DNA of 64,000 bases from Massilia endophytica (GCF_021165955.1 NZ_CP088952.1:2232001-2296000); one strand, 5' to 3'; shown: positions 39,964-49,934, counted from the stretch's first letter. Numbers and translations: made by a program. The notes: generated by a model not told the origin, from the letters alone.

Positions 39964-40580
39964 GCGCCGGCGCGACGATTCCCGGCAGCGACGGCAAGCC
40001 GCGCTGCCGCTGGTGCGCGGCGGCGCCGGAGTTCGAGGCCTACCACGACAGCGAATGGGGTTTTCCGGTCAAGGACGATACCCGGCTCTTCGAAAAGCTT
40101 TGCCTTGAAAGCTTCCAGTCGGGACTGAGCTGGCGCACGATACTGGCCAAGCGCGAAAACTTCCGCCGCGCATTCCACGGCTTCGACTTTCACCGCATGG
40201 CCAGGTACGGAGACAAGGACCTGGCCCGCCTGCTTCAGGATGAAGGCATCGTGCGCCATCGGGGCAAGATCGAGGCGGTCATCCACAATGCAGCATGCGC
40301 TGTGCGCCTTCAGGAGGAACATGGATCGCTGGCCGCCTATTTCTGGCAGTTCGAGGTCGCCCCTGCCAGCGCAGCGGAGCCGCAGACCGCGTCGGTTTCG
40401 CCCGAATCGGTCGCCCTTTCCAAGGATTTGAAGAAGCGCGGCTGGAAGTTCCTGGGCCCCACCACGGTCTACGCCTTCATGCAAGCCATGGGGCTGGTGA
40501 ACGACCATGCACCGGGCTGCGTCACGGCTTCCAAGGTCTCACAAGCGCGAAAGGCTTTCCGGATCTCGCCCTCGCTGTAG
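39960..40580 (+). CDS. tag: DNA-3-methyladenine glycosylase I
   Basis: The 206-residue protein has the Tag fold with zinc-ligand residues 'CRWC' near the N-terminus and 'NDHAPGC' near the C-terminus, plus 'YHDSEWGFPV' and 'FEKLCLESFQSGLSW'. It removes 3-methyladenine from DNA in base-excision repair. It is in an operon with tetR and yciI, which suggests induction by alkylating or electrophile stress. Its end abuts a broken gene on the opposite strand. Confidence 0.93.
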   Translation: MSAGATIPGSDGKPRCRWCAAAPEFEAYHDSEWGFPVKDDTRLFEKLCLESFQSGLSWRTILAKRENFRRAFHGFDFHRMARYGDKDLARLLQDEGIVRHRGKIEAVIHNAACAVRLQEEHGSLAAYFWQFEVAPASAAEPQTASVSPESVALSKDLKKRGWKFLGPTTVYAFMQAMGLVNDHAPGCVTASKVSQARKAFRISPSL

Positions 40581-40645
40581 GGCAGGCCCAGGACGGCCGC
40601 AGCGATGGAGGCGGGCAGTATGCCGCGGCGAGGCATATTCGTCAT
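40581..40645 (-). pseudogene. Truncated Tat-signal gene at the end of the GH31 operon
   Basis: An ATG at 40645 overlaps the GH31 stop (ATGA) and encodes MTNMPRRGILPASIAAAVLG, a twin-arginine-like signal. After about 22 residues the frame runs into the antisense of tag and carries on without sense to a stop at 40469. The gene was clearly translationally coupled to GH31 and has lost nearly all of its body, so a deletion or recombination end lies near 40581. The lost product was exported; its identity cannot be seen. Confidence 0.65.
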
Positions 40646-43584
40646 GGGTTCCCTCCGAACGTCACGGCCATGGCTTTGCCATCGTAGCGCACGATCTTCG
40701 CCGCCGGGGATGGGCCGATGCCTTTGCCGTTTGCCTGATCGGCCAGCACCAGGTTCAGCGTGCGGCTTTTGACCATGCCGGGGAAGCTGCCCTGGCGGGC
40801 GCCTATCGCGAGCGTCCTTGCCTTGTCGTTCCACTTGAGCGTAACGCGGGCCGATTGGCCCCTTTCGTAGGCGTAGGTCTCGTTGTCGTCTTCATACAGA
40901 GTGAAGCTGCCGTCGGCGCCGGGATAAATACGGATTTCGTAGGGCGCGTCCGGCTGTTCGGTGGCGTACTGCACCACCGGCCCCAGAGGCAGGATAGCCC
41001 CGGCGCGCACATACAGCGGCAGGATGTCCAGCGGTACATTGCGCACCGCCGTTTGGCCGCCCTCGTGGCGCTCATTTGTCCAGAAGTCGTACCACGCGCT
41101 TCCCTTGGGCAGATAGGTGCGCATGCTCATGTCCATTACCGGCGTCTTTTCCGCCATCGCCCGCAGGGAACTCGGCGTGCGCCAGGCAAGGCGCACGCTG
41201 CGGTCCGACGTGGCCTGGTAGTACTCCAGCATCAGTTTGAGGCGCTGCCCTTTGCGCAAGGTCTGGCGCGTGGTGGCCAGGCGCTTGCCGCCGTTTTCCC
41301 AGTTCTGGATGACGGCGGCGCCGTCGAGGTAGAGGCGATAGCCGTCGTCGCCCTCGACGCCGATCTCGTACTCGCCGTCCTCCGGCGCCTCCAGCGTACC
41401 GTTCCAGCGAACGGAGAAGTCGTCCAGCTGGCGCAGCCCGCCGGGAATCGTGGCCAGCGGCGGCGCAGGCCACACATGGTCGATGACCTGGTCGATCACC
41501 TGGCCCTTCGGCACTTCGAAATTGCGTCCTTCGAAATACTGCCCTGCCAGCCCAGGCTTGCCGTCCGGCGTGCGCAGATAATCGGCCGGGATCGTTGCCG
41601 GAGGCGGCGGCTGCATGCGGAACATGGGCCTGGTGACCGGATGCACCAGCAGGGAGGGGCCGAACATGAAGGCATCGTCGATGCCATATGTCGCCTTGTC
41701 GTCCGCGAAATCCATCGGCAGGGCGCGCATCAGCGTGTAGTGGCTGCTGGTGACTTTGGCGCTCAGGCCATAGGTATAGGGCAGGAGCCGGTATCGCAGA
41801 TGGGCCGCACCGAGCAGCGATCTGTACACCTCGGGGTCGAGCGTCCTGAAGATGTAAGGCTCGCGCTCGATATCGGTGCCGTGCACACGCATGATGGGGT
41901 TGAAGGCGCCATACTGGAACCAGCGCGCGAAAAGCTCGCGGTAGGCCGGATCGCTCTGCCCGCCGGGGTAGTCGCGGCTGACGAAGAAGCCCCCGGTATC
42001 CTGGGTCCAGTATGGGTTGCCGGTGATGGTGACGCTGACGCCGCCGCTCACCTGCTTGCGCAAGGTATCCCAGCTGGCGAAGATGTCGCCGGACCAGGAT
42101 GCGGCCGCGGTGCGCTGCGCCCCCGCCCAGGCGGAGCGGGTCAGCGTGAACACACGCTTGTCGCTGGTGGCCCGCTGGCCATCGTAAGTGCCCTGGGTGG
42201 TCAGCAGTGTGTAGGGGTTCAGGTAGCGGGCGAAATCGCCCAGGGCGTTCCGGCCCAGGGATTTGATATCGGCTTCGTTGCGCGCCGCATCCCACGCGGC
42301 GGAACCGACTTCCACTTCGGTGCCATCCATCCACAGCGCGTCAACGCCCTTGTCGAACAGGCCGGACTTCACATGCTTGAAGTAGATCTGCCGCCCCTTG
42401 GGGCTATAGGCGTCGTAGATGCGCGCCTTCTGCGAGATCCAGTGCAGGGGCTCGAACCGCAGGCCATGCTGGTCCAGTTCCCTGGCCAGCGCCGTGTCGT
42501 TGCCCACTGACGGCCATATCGAGACCATCAGCTTCAGATTGAGCTTGTGCAGGCGGTGCGCCATGCCCTTGGGGTCGGGGAAACGCACCGCGTCCCAGAT
42601 CATGCCGCTCCAGCTGCCGTCCTTGTCGCTGCCCCAGTACTGCCAGTCCTGCACGATGTAATCGAGCGGGAAGCGCTCCTTGCGGAAAGTTTCGGCCACT
42701 TCGACGATGCGGGCCTGGGTGGGATAGCGCTCCTTGCTCATGAACAGGCCGAAAGCCTGTTTCGGGAACATCGGCGCCGCGCCGGTGAGCCGCCGGTATT
42801 CGCCTACCACATCGTCCATGGAGCTGCCGCCCATGAAGTAGTAGTCAACGCCGCCGGGCGCGCTCTCGGCCCACAACCTGGCGCCTTCCGGGCCGTCCTG
42901 GAAACGCATCTTCGAATAGGTATCCCAGAGGACGCCGTAGCGCTCGGAAGACATCATCACGGGGATGACGATGCCCAGGTTGGTCTGCACCAGCAGCAGG
43001 TCCTGGTTGCGGCGGTTGACGGCGTCGCTGTCGGTGTAGCCGAAGCCGAAGATCGCTTCCTCCGGCTTGAGGATGAAGCGGTTCTCCACCTCATAGGAGG
43101 GGCTGCCCGCCATCTCCACCGCCTTCACCGACTGCGGCTGCGCGGACTCGCGCGTGTACAGGCGGCCCGCGCCGTCCATGAAAGTCAGCGCCCCCGTCCT
43201 GCGGTCGATGGCGATGCGCAGGCTGCGGCTCCTGACCGTCAGCGTATCGGCACTTTCTTCCAGCTCGAAGACGGCCGCGCCGGGCTTGCGGACCACCACC
43301 AGGCTTGGACTGGTCCAGTAGTTCTTGCCAAGGTTGGCGTTCACCCGCACCGTGGCCGGGCCATAGAAGAGCACATTCTTGGTGACGCCGCCGGTGCGGA
43401 ACTGCACACCATCTTTCAGGCGCGTGTAGGCAAAGCCGTCCTTGCTGGCGATGGGCTGCGCAAGCAGATGGCCGTTGCCGTCCAGCCCAGTGGAATCGGC
43501 GGCATGGACCTCAGGCGCGCAAACTGCCGCCAGGACCAGCGGAACGGCCAGGACAGCTTCAAACAGTTTTCTCATGCGTCTCAC
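40642..43584 (-). CDS. GH31 alpha-xylosidase with PA14 domain
   Basis: The 980-residue protein has a signal peptide (about 1-28) and a GH31 catalytic barrel with nucleophile Asp in 'ALWMDGTEVEVG' and acid/base Asp in 'SWSGDIFASWDTL'. A PA14 domain is inserted in the C-terminal part ('GDDGYRLYLDGAAVIQNWENG'). The combination is that of Cellvibrio-type Xyl31A, which removes alpha-xylose from xyloglucan oligosaccharides. It starts at GTG 43584, overlapping the deacetylase stop, with GGAAG 7 bases upstream; ATG 43575 is an alternative. Alpha-glucosidase activity is not excluded. Confidence 0.88.
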   Translation of the reverse strand: MRRMRKLFEAVLAVPLVLAAVCAPEVHAADSTGLDGNGHLLAQPIASKDGFAYTRLKDGVQFRTGGVTKNVLFYGPATVRVNANLGKNYWTSPSLVVVRKPGAAVFELEESADTLTVRSRSLRIAIDRRTGALTFMDGAGRLYTRESAQPQSVKAVEMAGSPSYEVENRFILKPEEAIFGFGYTDSDAVNRRNQDLLLVQTNLGIVIPVMMSSERYGVLWDTYSKMRFQDGPEGARLWAESAPGGVDYYFMGGSSMDDVVGEYRRLTGAAPMFPKQAFGLFMSKERYPTQARIVEVAETFRKERFPLDYIVQDWQYWGSDKDGSWSGMIWDAVRFPDPKGMAHRLHKLNLKLMVSIWPSVGNDTALARELDQHGLRFEPLHWISQKARIYDAYSPKGRQIYFKHVKSGLFDKGVDALWMDGTEVEVGSAAWDAARNEADIKSLGRNALGDFARYLNPYTLLTTQGTYDGQRATSDKRVFTLTRSAWAGAQRTAAASWSGDIFASWDTLRKQVSGGVSVTITGNPYWTQDTGGFFVSRDYPGGQSDPAYRELFARWFQYGAFNPIMRVHGTDIEREPYIFRTLDPEVYRSLLGAAHLRYRLLPYTYGLSAKVTSSHYTLMRALPMDFADDKATYGIDDAFMFGPSLLVHPVTRPMFRMQPPPPATIPADYLRTPDGKPGLAGQYFEGRNFEVPKGQVIDQVIDHVWPAPPLATIPGGLRQLDDFSVRWNGTLEAPEDGEYEIGVEGDDGYRLYLDGAAVIQNWENGGKRLATTRQTLRKGQRLKLMLEYYQATSDRSVRLAWRTPSSLRAMAEKTPVMDMSMRTYLPKGSAWYDFWTNERHEGGQTAVRNVPLDILPLYVRAGAILPLGPVVQYATEQPDAPYEIRIYPGADGSFTLYEDDNETYAYERGQSARVTLKWNDKARTLAIGARQGSFPGMVKSRTLNLVLADQANGKGIGPSPAAKIVRYDGKAMAVTFGGNP

Positions 43585-44321
43585 TTGGCGTCTTCCCAGC
43601 TAAGATGCACGACCTTGTAGCCGTTTTCCTGGATCGCCTTCAGGAGCGCCGGAAGCGCGTCGGCTGTTGGCTGGTTTGCGTCGTGCATCAGGATGATGCC
43701 GCTTCCGCTGCGGTTCAGCCTTTCCACCAGGCGCTCCACGAGGGTAGCGGTACGCATGTCGTTGGGCGCATAGTCATCGATCCCCACGTCTATCGACGCT
43801 ACGGTAACGTTGCGCTCCTTGAGCGCCGCCAGGATCGCGGGTGTCTCGTCCAGGAAGGGGAAACGGTATGCCGCGGGAGCCTGGCCGAATACGGCGGAAA
43901 ACGCTTGAATGCCATTCTCGAGGTCAGCCAATTGTTCGGACACCGGCATCGACTTGAGTGGCGGATGCGCAAAGCTGTGCAGGGCCGGAGTATGGCCCGC
44001 CTGGACAACCCGCCGCCCAAGTTCGGGATACCGCGAGAGATTCGCGCCCGTCATGAAGAAAGTCGCCTTGACACACTGCGCCGCAAGCGTTTCCAGCACG
44101 CGGTCCAGCGTTTCCGGTATCGGGCCGTCGTCGAACGTCAGTGCGACTTCGCCCTTCTGCAACGGGAGCGGCAGATGCTGTACCGTTCCATACGCTGCGT
44201 ACTCGCGCTTGAGCGTCAAGGTGCGGGACGTACCCAGGGCGCCCGGCGCGCAGGCCGCGTAGGCGCTGCCGATCTGCGTTCCGAGCAGAAGGAGGCAGAA
44301 AACTTGACGTACTAATGTCAT
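43581..44321 (-). CDS. Exported polysaccharide deacetylase (NodB domain)
   Basis: The 246-residue protein has a signal peptide (MTLVRQVFCLLLLGTQIGSAYA) and the NodB fold with 'LTFDDGP' (metal and base Asp), 'HSFAHPPL' (His metal ligands) and 'ILMHDAN'. Family members remove acetyl groups from chitin, peptidoglycan or xylan. In this locus it may deacetylate plant glycan, since xyloglucan can be O-acetylated, but that is inference. GGAAG precedes the ATG at 44321. GH31 starts within its stop codon. Confidence 0.85.
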   Translation of the reverse strand: MTLVRQVFCLLLLGTQIGSAYAACAPGALGTSRTLTLKREYAAYGTVQHLPLPLQKGEVALTFDDGPIPETLDRVLETLAAQCVKATFFMTGANLSRYPELGRRVVQAGHTPALHSFAHPPLKSMPVSEQLADLENGIQAFSAVFGQAPAAYRFPFLDETPAILAALKERNVTVASIDVGIDDYAPNDMRTATLVERLVERLNRSGSGIILMHDANQPTADALPALLKAIQENGYKVVHLSWEDAK

Positions 44322-44501
44322 GATGCGTCTTCCAGTGGATTGTCTCCAGCCATTGTGCAAGCAGCGGGAATCCGGCGGCAATTGCGAAACTTATCAAAGG
44401 CAGGAACGATATTTCACATCCCAGGCCTTCTTCCTTGCCCGCGCTGTGGATTGCATTTAGCCTAGGCAGCCGTCAATGTTCACAATCCCGGAGCCAAACC
44501 A

Positions 44502-46037
44502 ATGCCCACCCGCCGCGCCGCGCTGCTGGCGATTGCCGCCCCGCTCTTCCTTCACATGCCGATCCAGGCAGCTCCCGCCGATGAAACGCCCGTCCAGCTG
44601 AATACCGTCCCGGGGCCTTTCCGTCCCGATGCCAGCTCTCTCCGAACCTACAAGACCCCAGAGTGGTTCCGCGACGCGAAGTTCGGCATCTGGTCGCACT
44701 GGGGCCCGCAGTCCGTTCCGCGCGCGGGCGACTGGTACGCACGCAACATGTACATCTATGGCACAGGGCAGTACAAGCACCACCTTGAGCACTACGGCCA
44801 CCCCTCCAAGCACGGCTACAAGGACATCATCCCCTTGTGGAAGGCGGAGAAGTTCGATCCGGACGCCTTGATGGCGCTGTACAAGAAGGCGGGTGCGCGC
44901 TACTTCGTCAGCATGGGCGTCCACCACGACAATTTCGACCTGTGGGATTCGAAGCATCATGCCTGGAACGCCGTGAAAATGGGCCCGCAGCGCGACATCG
45001 TGGGCGACTGGAAGAAGGCCGCGCAAAAGGCGGGCCTGCGTTTCGGCGTATCGGAACACCTGGGCGCCAGCTACGCCTGGTGGACGCCCAGCCATGAATA
45101 CGACCAGACGTGGCCGATGCTGGGCGTGGACTACGACGGCGCCGATCCGAAGTACGCCTCGCTGTACCACCGCGCCCACAACCAGCCCTACCGCGGCTCG
45201 AGCACCTGGTACACCACGGACACGCGCTTCCACCAGGAGTGGTTCAACCGCATCACCGACCTGGTGACGCGCTACGAGCCGGACTTGCTCTATACGGACG
45301 GCGGCATTCCGTTCGGCGAGGTGGGCCGCACACTGGTGGCCAACTTCTACAACGCCAGCGTGGCCCGCCACGGCGGCAGGCTGGAGGCCGTGTACCACCA
45401 CAAGGATATTGGCTCCGGTGAGTTCATCCGCGAAGCGGGCGTGCAGGACGTGGAACGCGGCGTCATGGAGGGCATCAATCCCCTGCCCTGGCAGACCGAC
45501 ACTTCGATCGGCGACTGGTTCTACAGCGAAGGCTACAAGTACAAGTCCACCACAGACGTCGTGCACATGCTGGCCGATATCGTGAGCAAGAACGGCAACC
45601 TGCTCCTGAACGTGGTGCAGTACCCGGACGGCAGCCTGCCGCCGGAGCCCATGAAGTTCCTGCAGGAGATGGCGGAATGGATGGCCGTGAACGGCGAAGC
45701 GATCTACGGCACCCGTCCCTGGAAAATCTTTGGCGAAGGCCCCACCAAGGCCGCTTCCGGCCACTTCAGGGAGGATACCGCCTACACGCCGCAGGACATC
45801 CGCTTTACCGCCAAGGGCGGAGCGCTGTATGCCATCACCCTGGGCTCTCCCACGGGCGCAGTTCGCATCCAGTCTCTCGGCCGCAAGGCGGGGCTGGAGC
45901 AGCGCCCTGTGAAGGCAGTCACGCTGCTGGGCAGCACCGCGCCGCTGCACTGGGAACAGACCGCCGACGCCCTGGTCATCCAGCTGCCCGCCAGCCTGCC
46001 GAGCAAGATGGCCACCAGCTTCCGCGTCAGCTTCTAG
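44502..46037 (+). CDS. GH29 alpha-L-fucosidase
   Basis: The 511-residue protein has a signal peptide and a GH29 barrel: 'KFGIWSHWGPQSVP', 'FVSMGVHHDNFDLWDS', nucleophile Asp in 'DLLYTDGGIPF', and a C-terminal beta domain. It would remove alpha-L-fucose from glycan side chains such as fucosylated xyloglucan. Cellvibrio uses a GH95 for this step, so GH29 here would be a substitution. GGAG precedes the ATG. It is divergent from the deacetylase-GH31 operon. Confidence 0.9.
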   Translation: MPTRRAALLAIAAPLFLHMPIQAAPADETPVQLNTVPGPFRPDASSLRTYKTPEWFRDAKFGIWSHWGPQSVPRAGDWYARNMYIYGTGQYKHHLEHYGHPSKHGYKDIIPLWKAEKFDPDALMALYKKAGARYFVSMGVHHDNFDLWDSKHHAWNAVKMGPQRDIVGDWKKAAQKAGLRFGVSEHLGASYAWWTPSHEYDQTWPMLGVDYDGADPKYASLYHRAHNQPYRGSSTWYTTDTRFHQEWFNRITDLVTRYEPDLLYTDGGIPFGEVGRTLVANFYNASVARHGGRLEAVYHHKDIGSGEFIREAGVQDVERGVMEGINPLPWQTDTSIGDWFYSEGYKYKSTTDVVHMLADIVSKNGNLLLNVVQYPDGSLPPEPMKFLQEMAEWMAVNGEAIYGTRPWKIFGEGPTKAASGHFREDTAYTPQDIRFTAKGGALYAITLGSPTGAVRIQSLGRKAGLEQRPVKAVTLLGSTAPLHWEQTADALVIQLPASLPSKMATSFRVSF

Positions 46038-46123
46038 CCGGCATACCGGTTTGGATATCGATCGCGCGCGAAAAGTTATTGGTTCGGCGCCAACTTAGCG
46101 ATTACATTGGCATTCCGTAAATA

Positions 46124-46137
46124 TGAAATCGTTTTCA
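46124..46137. promoter_or_regulatory. LacI-family operator before the GH3 gene
   Basis: TGAAATCGTTTTCA (arms TGAAA/TTTCA around a central CG) is a typical LacI-family operator. It lies 11 bases before the GH3 start, overlapping the ribosome site region. It implies sugar-responsive repression, but no LacI gene is in the window. Confidence 0.6.
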
Positions 46138-46147
46138 CGGAGTGCCC

Positions 46148-48766
46148 ATGCAGAAGAAGAACGTCCTGGCCGCGCTATATGCCTCCCTTTTCCTGGCTGC
46201 GGCCGCGCCCAACCCGGCCAGCGCCGCCGACGCGCGGCGGGAAGCGGAAGCGCGGGCCAACGCGCTGGTCACGCAGATGACGCTGGACGAAAAGATCGAT
46301 CAGCTGCTGAACGTGGCGCCCGCCATTCCGCGCCTCGGCATCCCTGCCTATAACTGGTGGACCGAGTCGCTGCACGGCGCCATGGGCCCCATCCCCACCA
46401 CCAATTTCCCCGAACCCATCGGCCTTGCGGCCACTTTCGATGCAGACCTGGTCAAGCGGGTGGCGGCGGCGATCAGCGTCGAGGTGCGGGCGCTGCATAC
46501 CTTGGGCCGCCAGACCGGCCGTCTGGGCCGCATCGGCACCGGCCTCGATACCTGGTCGCCGAACATCAACATCTTCCGCGACCCGCGCTGGGGACGAGGC
46601 CAGGAGACCTATGGCGAGGACCCGCATCTTGCTGCCACGCTGGGCGTCGCCTTTATCCAGGGGATTCAGGGCGGCAATCCGGATCTGCCCGACGTCATTG
46701 CCACGCCAAAGCATTTCGCCGTGCACAGCGGGCCGGAACCGACGCGCCACACGGCCAACGTCTTCGTGTCGGCGCACGACCTGGAGGACACCTACCTGCC
46801 CGCCTTCCGGGCCGCCATCGTCGATGCCAGGGCGGGGTCGATCATGTGCGCCTACAATCGCATCAACGGCCAGCCCGCCTGCGGCAGCGAACTGCTGATG
46901 AACGAGCATCTGCGCGGCGCCTGGGGCTTCAAGGGATACGTGGTGTCCGATTGCGACGCGGTGACCGACATTTCGGAACAGCACAAGTACGCGCCCGATC
47001 CCGCCGCCGCGGTGGCGGTGGCCCTCAAGGCGGGCACCGATAACGAGTGCAACACAAAAACCTTGGGCGACACGCCCAACCTCGGTGCGCGCTACCGCGA
47101 GGCCTGGCAGCGCGGTCTGATCGGCATGGGCGACATTGACAAGGCGCTGGTCCGCCTGTTCTCCGCTCGCTACCGCAATGGCGACCTCGCAGGGCTGCCG
47201 CAGCGCGACGGCAAGGCAGTGCCTGTCAGCGCCATCGGCACACCCGCGCACCAGGAGCTTGCGCTGCGGGCGGCGGCGAAAAGCCTCGTGCTGCTGAAGA
47301 ACGACGGCGTACTGCCCCTCAAGGCAGGCGCGAAGCTGGCGGTCATTGGTCCGCTGGCTGACGCCACCCGCGTCCTGCGCGGCAACTATTCGTCGACCCA
47401 ATCCGCGCCGCCCGTGTCGGTAATGGACGGCTTGCGCCAGGTGCTTCCGGAAGCGCAGCTCACGCTGGTGCCCTCCGGCGCTTCCATCACGGACGGCAAT
47501 CCTGTTCCCGCCGCTTACCTGCGCACGCCTGACGGGAAACCGGGCCTGCGCGCCGAGTACTACAACCGCCACGACGGCAAATACGAAAGCAAGCCTGTTC
47601 TCACGCGCGTTGAATCCGGCCTCGAATCGCACGCGCTTGAATACAAGGCCGTCGCGGATCATCACAGGATAGTCTGGCGCGGTTTCCTGACAGCCCCGGA
47701 GTCCGGCCTGTACCGCTTCGGCGTCAGCGGAGTGAAAGGCACGCTGAAGGCTGGCGGGCGCACGGTCAAGGTGGCGAAGCACTCCCAGTGGGGCGAGCCG
47801 CTGCAGCTCCACACCCTGCAGCTGGACAAAGGCCAGCGCTATCCCCTGCAGTTTGAAACCGAGACAGGCGTCAGCGGCGTACCCGGCCTGTTCTGGCAGC
47901 GAATTTCGCGCGATCCGTACGCCGAACTGAAAAAGCGCGCAGCCGGGGCCGACGTGCTCGTCGCCGTGCTCGGCCTGACCTCCGATCTGGAAGGGGAAGA
48001 AATGGCGCTGAAGGCCGAGGGGTTCTCGGGCGGTGACAGAACATCGCTGGAACTGCCCGCCGACCAGCGCCGCCTGCTGGAGCAGGCGAAGGCCTTGGGC
48101 AAGCCCTTGGTTGTGGTGCTCATGAACGGCAGCGCCCTCGGCCTGTCGTGGGCCAAGGATAACGCCGACGCCATTCTGGAAGCCTGGTATCCAGGCCAGA
48201 GCGGCGGCCTCGCGGTTGCCAACGTGCTGACGGGCCGCGCCGATGCGGGCGGCCGCCTGCCCGTCACCTTCTATCGGGGCCTGGACGACCTGCCGCCCTT
48301 CGACGACTACTCCATGCAGGGACGAACCTACCGCTATTACAAGGGCACGCCCCTGTATCCCTTTGGCGCAGGCCTGAGCTACACGAGCTTCGAATACGGA
48401 CCTCTCCAGGTCGTGTCCGTGAACGGCTCTCCGGAGAATGGCCTGCTCGTCACAACGGAGATCGTCAACACGGGCAAGCGCGATGGCGACGAAGTCGCCC
48501 AGCTCTATCTGAAGCCGCCTTCCTTCGAGGGCGCGCCTATCCACGCGCTGCGCGGTTTCGAGCGCATCTCGCTGAAAGCGGGGGAACGCCGCCAGGTCAG
48601 TTTCCGCCTTTCGCCACGCGACCTCAGTTTCGTCACGCGCGACGGCTCGCGCCAGCTGATTCCGGGGCAGTATCAACTGAGCGTGGGTTCGGGCCAGCCA
48701 GGAACCGGCGTACCGGGCCGGCAGGCGCACGTTGCGCTGAGCCACCCCGTCGTACTGGAAAAGTAG
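46148..48766 (+). CDS. GH3 beta-glucosidase/xylosidase with PA14 domain
   Basis: The 872-residue protein has a signal peptide (about 1-29) and a GH3 barrel: 'GRGQETYGEDPHL', nucleophile Asp in 'YVVSDCDAV', then the alpha/beta sandwich. A PA14 domain is inserted after residue about 450 ('TPDGKPGLRAEYYNRHDG'), and a fibronectin-III-like end follows. GH3 enzymes remove beta-glucose or beta-xylose from oligosaccharide ends. The start is the ATG at 46148 with GGAG 7 bases upstream. It is between GH29 and the acyltransferase. Confidence 0.9.
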   Translation: MQKKNVLAALYASLFLAAAAPNPASAADARREAEARANALVTQMTLDEKIDQLLNVAPAIPRLGIPAYNWWTESLHGAMGPIPTTNFPEPIGLAATFDADLVKRVAAAISVEVRALHTLGRQTGRLGRIGTGLDTWSPNINIFRDPRWGRGQETYGEDPHLAATLGVAFIQGIQGGNPDLPDVIATPKHFAVHSGPEPTRHTANVFVSAHDLEDTYLPAFRAAIVDARAGSIMCAYNRINGQPACGSELLMNEHLRGAWGFKGYVVSDCDAVTDISEQHKYAPDPAAAVAVALKAGTDNECNTKTLGDTPNLGARYREAWQRGLIGMGDIDKALVRLFSARYRNGDLAGLPQRDGKAVPVSAIGTPAHQELALRAAAKSLVLLKNDGVLPLKAGAKLAVIGPLADATRVLRGNYSSTQSAPPVSVMDGLRQVLPEAQLTLVPSGASITDGNPVPAAYLRTPDGKPGLRAEYYNRHDGKYESKPVLTRVESGLESHALEYKAVADHHRIVWRGFLTAPESGLYRFGVSGVKGTLKAGGRTVKVAKHSQWGEPLQLHTLQLDKGQRYPLQFETETGVSGVPGLFWQRISRDPYAELKKRAAGADVLVAVLGLTSDLEGEEMALKAEGFSGGDRTSLELPADQRRLLEQAKALGKPLVVVLMNGSALGLSWAKDNADAILEAWYPGQSGGLAVANVLTGRADAGGRLPVTFYRGLDDLPPFDDYSMQGRTYRYYKGTPLYPFGAGLSYTSFEYGPLQVVSVNGSPENGLLVTTEIVNTGKRDGDEVAQLYLKPPSFEGAPIHALRGFERISLKAGERRQVSFRLSPRDLSFVTRDGSRQLIPGQYQLSVGSGQPGTGVPGRQAHVALSHPVVLEK

Positions 48767-48770
48767 ACAT

Positions 48771-49934
48771 ATGCAGCGCGCGGTGACAGCACGCTGGCAG
48801 GCGCTCGATTGGCTGCGGGGCCTCAGCATCATTGGCATGCTGCTGAACCTCACGCCGGGGGCATGGGAGAAGCAGTACAACTGGATGGTCCATGCGAAAT
48901 GGGAAGGCGGAACCCTGATCGACATGGTGGCGCCGGCCTTCCTGTTCTGCATTGGGGCAGCGCTGCCGATATCGCTGTCGCAAAGGGTAAAGACCGGACA
49001 ATCGAATGCCGCGCTCTGGCGCCACGGGCTGTGGCGCGCGGCAATGCTAGTCGCTGTGGGCCTGTTCCTGAACGCATGGCCCGCTTCCGACTTGGCGCAT
49101 TTGCGCATTCCCGGCGTACTGCAGAAAATCGGCCTTGCCTTCGCCCTGGCGCTCGCAGTGATCCTCTTGTCGCTGCGGCGGTCGGCGAGCGGCGAGGCGG
49201 TGTTCAGGCCTCGCCTGCTGTTCGCGGCCACCGTGTTCATCCTCGTTTCGCACTGGGCCCTGCTCTACTTCGTTCCCGTACCGGGCTTCGGTGCGCCACG
49301 TTTCGATCCTGTCGGCAGCTGGCCTGCGTATGTCGACCGGAACCTGTTCACCGTCCCGCATATGTTCATCTGGTGGCCGGTCGACGGCAAAGTGGTTTTC
49401 GATCCCGACGGGCTGCTCAATGCCTATACGAGCAGCGCCGGCATCCTGATCGGCGTACTGGCCGGGCTGGCACACCTGAGCGGCAAGGTCGAACACCCCG
49501 CCGTCGCGGCCTTTGCCGCCGGTGCCGCCCTGATGGCGGCTGCGCTGGCGCTCGACGGGATCTGCCCGGTCATCAAAAACATCTACACCTCCACTTTCGT
49601 CCTTTTCAGCAGCGGCTTCTCTCTGGTTCTGCTGGGCGCATTCAGCCTGCTCATCGGCCTGCCGAAAAGCGGCACGGTGCTGTTCCCGCTTCAGGTGTAC
49701 GGGGCCAACCCTCTGCTGGCCTACATCACCAGCTTCGTGCTGGCGCCACTGCTCGATTACAACTGGGGTCATGCAGGCGGAAGCTTTGCATCCATCCGCA
49801 GCATGGGCCAGCAGGCCTTGAGCCAGGTGAGCGATCCCTATGCGGCCTCGCTCACCTTCGGCCTGATTTACCTCGTGCTGCAGTTTCTGGTGCTGCTTGT
49901 CTGCTACAGGCGGCGTTGGTTCCTCAAGCTCTAG
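48771..49934 (+). CDS. Membrane acyltransferase (DUF5009/HGSNAT-like)
   Basis: The 387-residue protein has about ten membrane helices and starts 'RWQALDWLRGLSIIGMLL', the signature of the HGSNAT/YeiB-like acyltransferases. Some members acetylate sugars across the membrane. Here it is 4 bases after GH3 and in a polysaccharide locus, so it may acetylate or handle sugar products; the substrate is unknown. Its end overlaps GH74 by 4 bases. Confidence 0.78.
   Translation: MQRAVTARWQALDWLRGLSIIGMLLNLTPGAWEKQYNWMVHAKWEGGTLIDMVAPAFLFCIGAALPISLSQRVKTGQSNAALWRHGLWRAAMLVAVGLFLNAWPASDLAHLRIPGVLQKIGLAFALALAVILLSLRRSASGEAVFRPRLLFAATVFILVSHWALLYFVPVPGFGAPRFDPVGSWPAYVDRNLFTVPHMFIWWPVDGKVVFDPDGLLNAYTSSAGILIGVLAGLAHLSGKVEHPAVAAFAAGAALMAAALALDGICPVIKNIYTSTFVLFSSGFSLVLLGAFSLLIGLPKSGTVLFPLQVYGANPLLAYITSFVLAPLLDYNWGHAGGSFASIRSMGQQALSQVSDPYAASLTFGLIYLVLQFLVLLVCYRRRWFLKL

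Noticed and set aside
46175..49240. 1021-codon open frame on the minus strand
   Set aside because: Antisense to GH3 and part of the acyltransferase; no coding sense.
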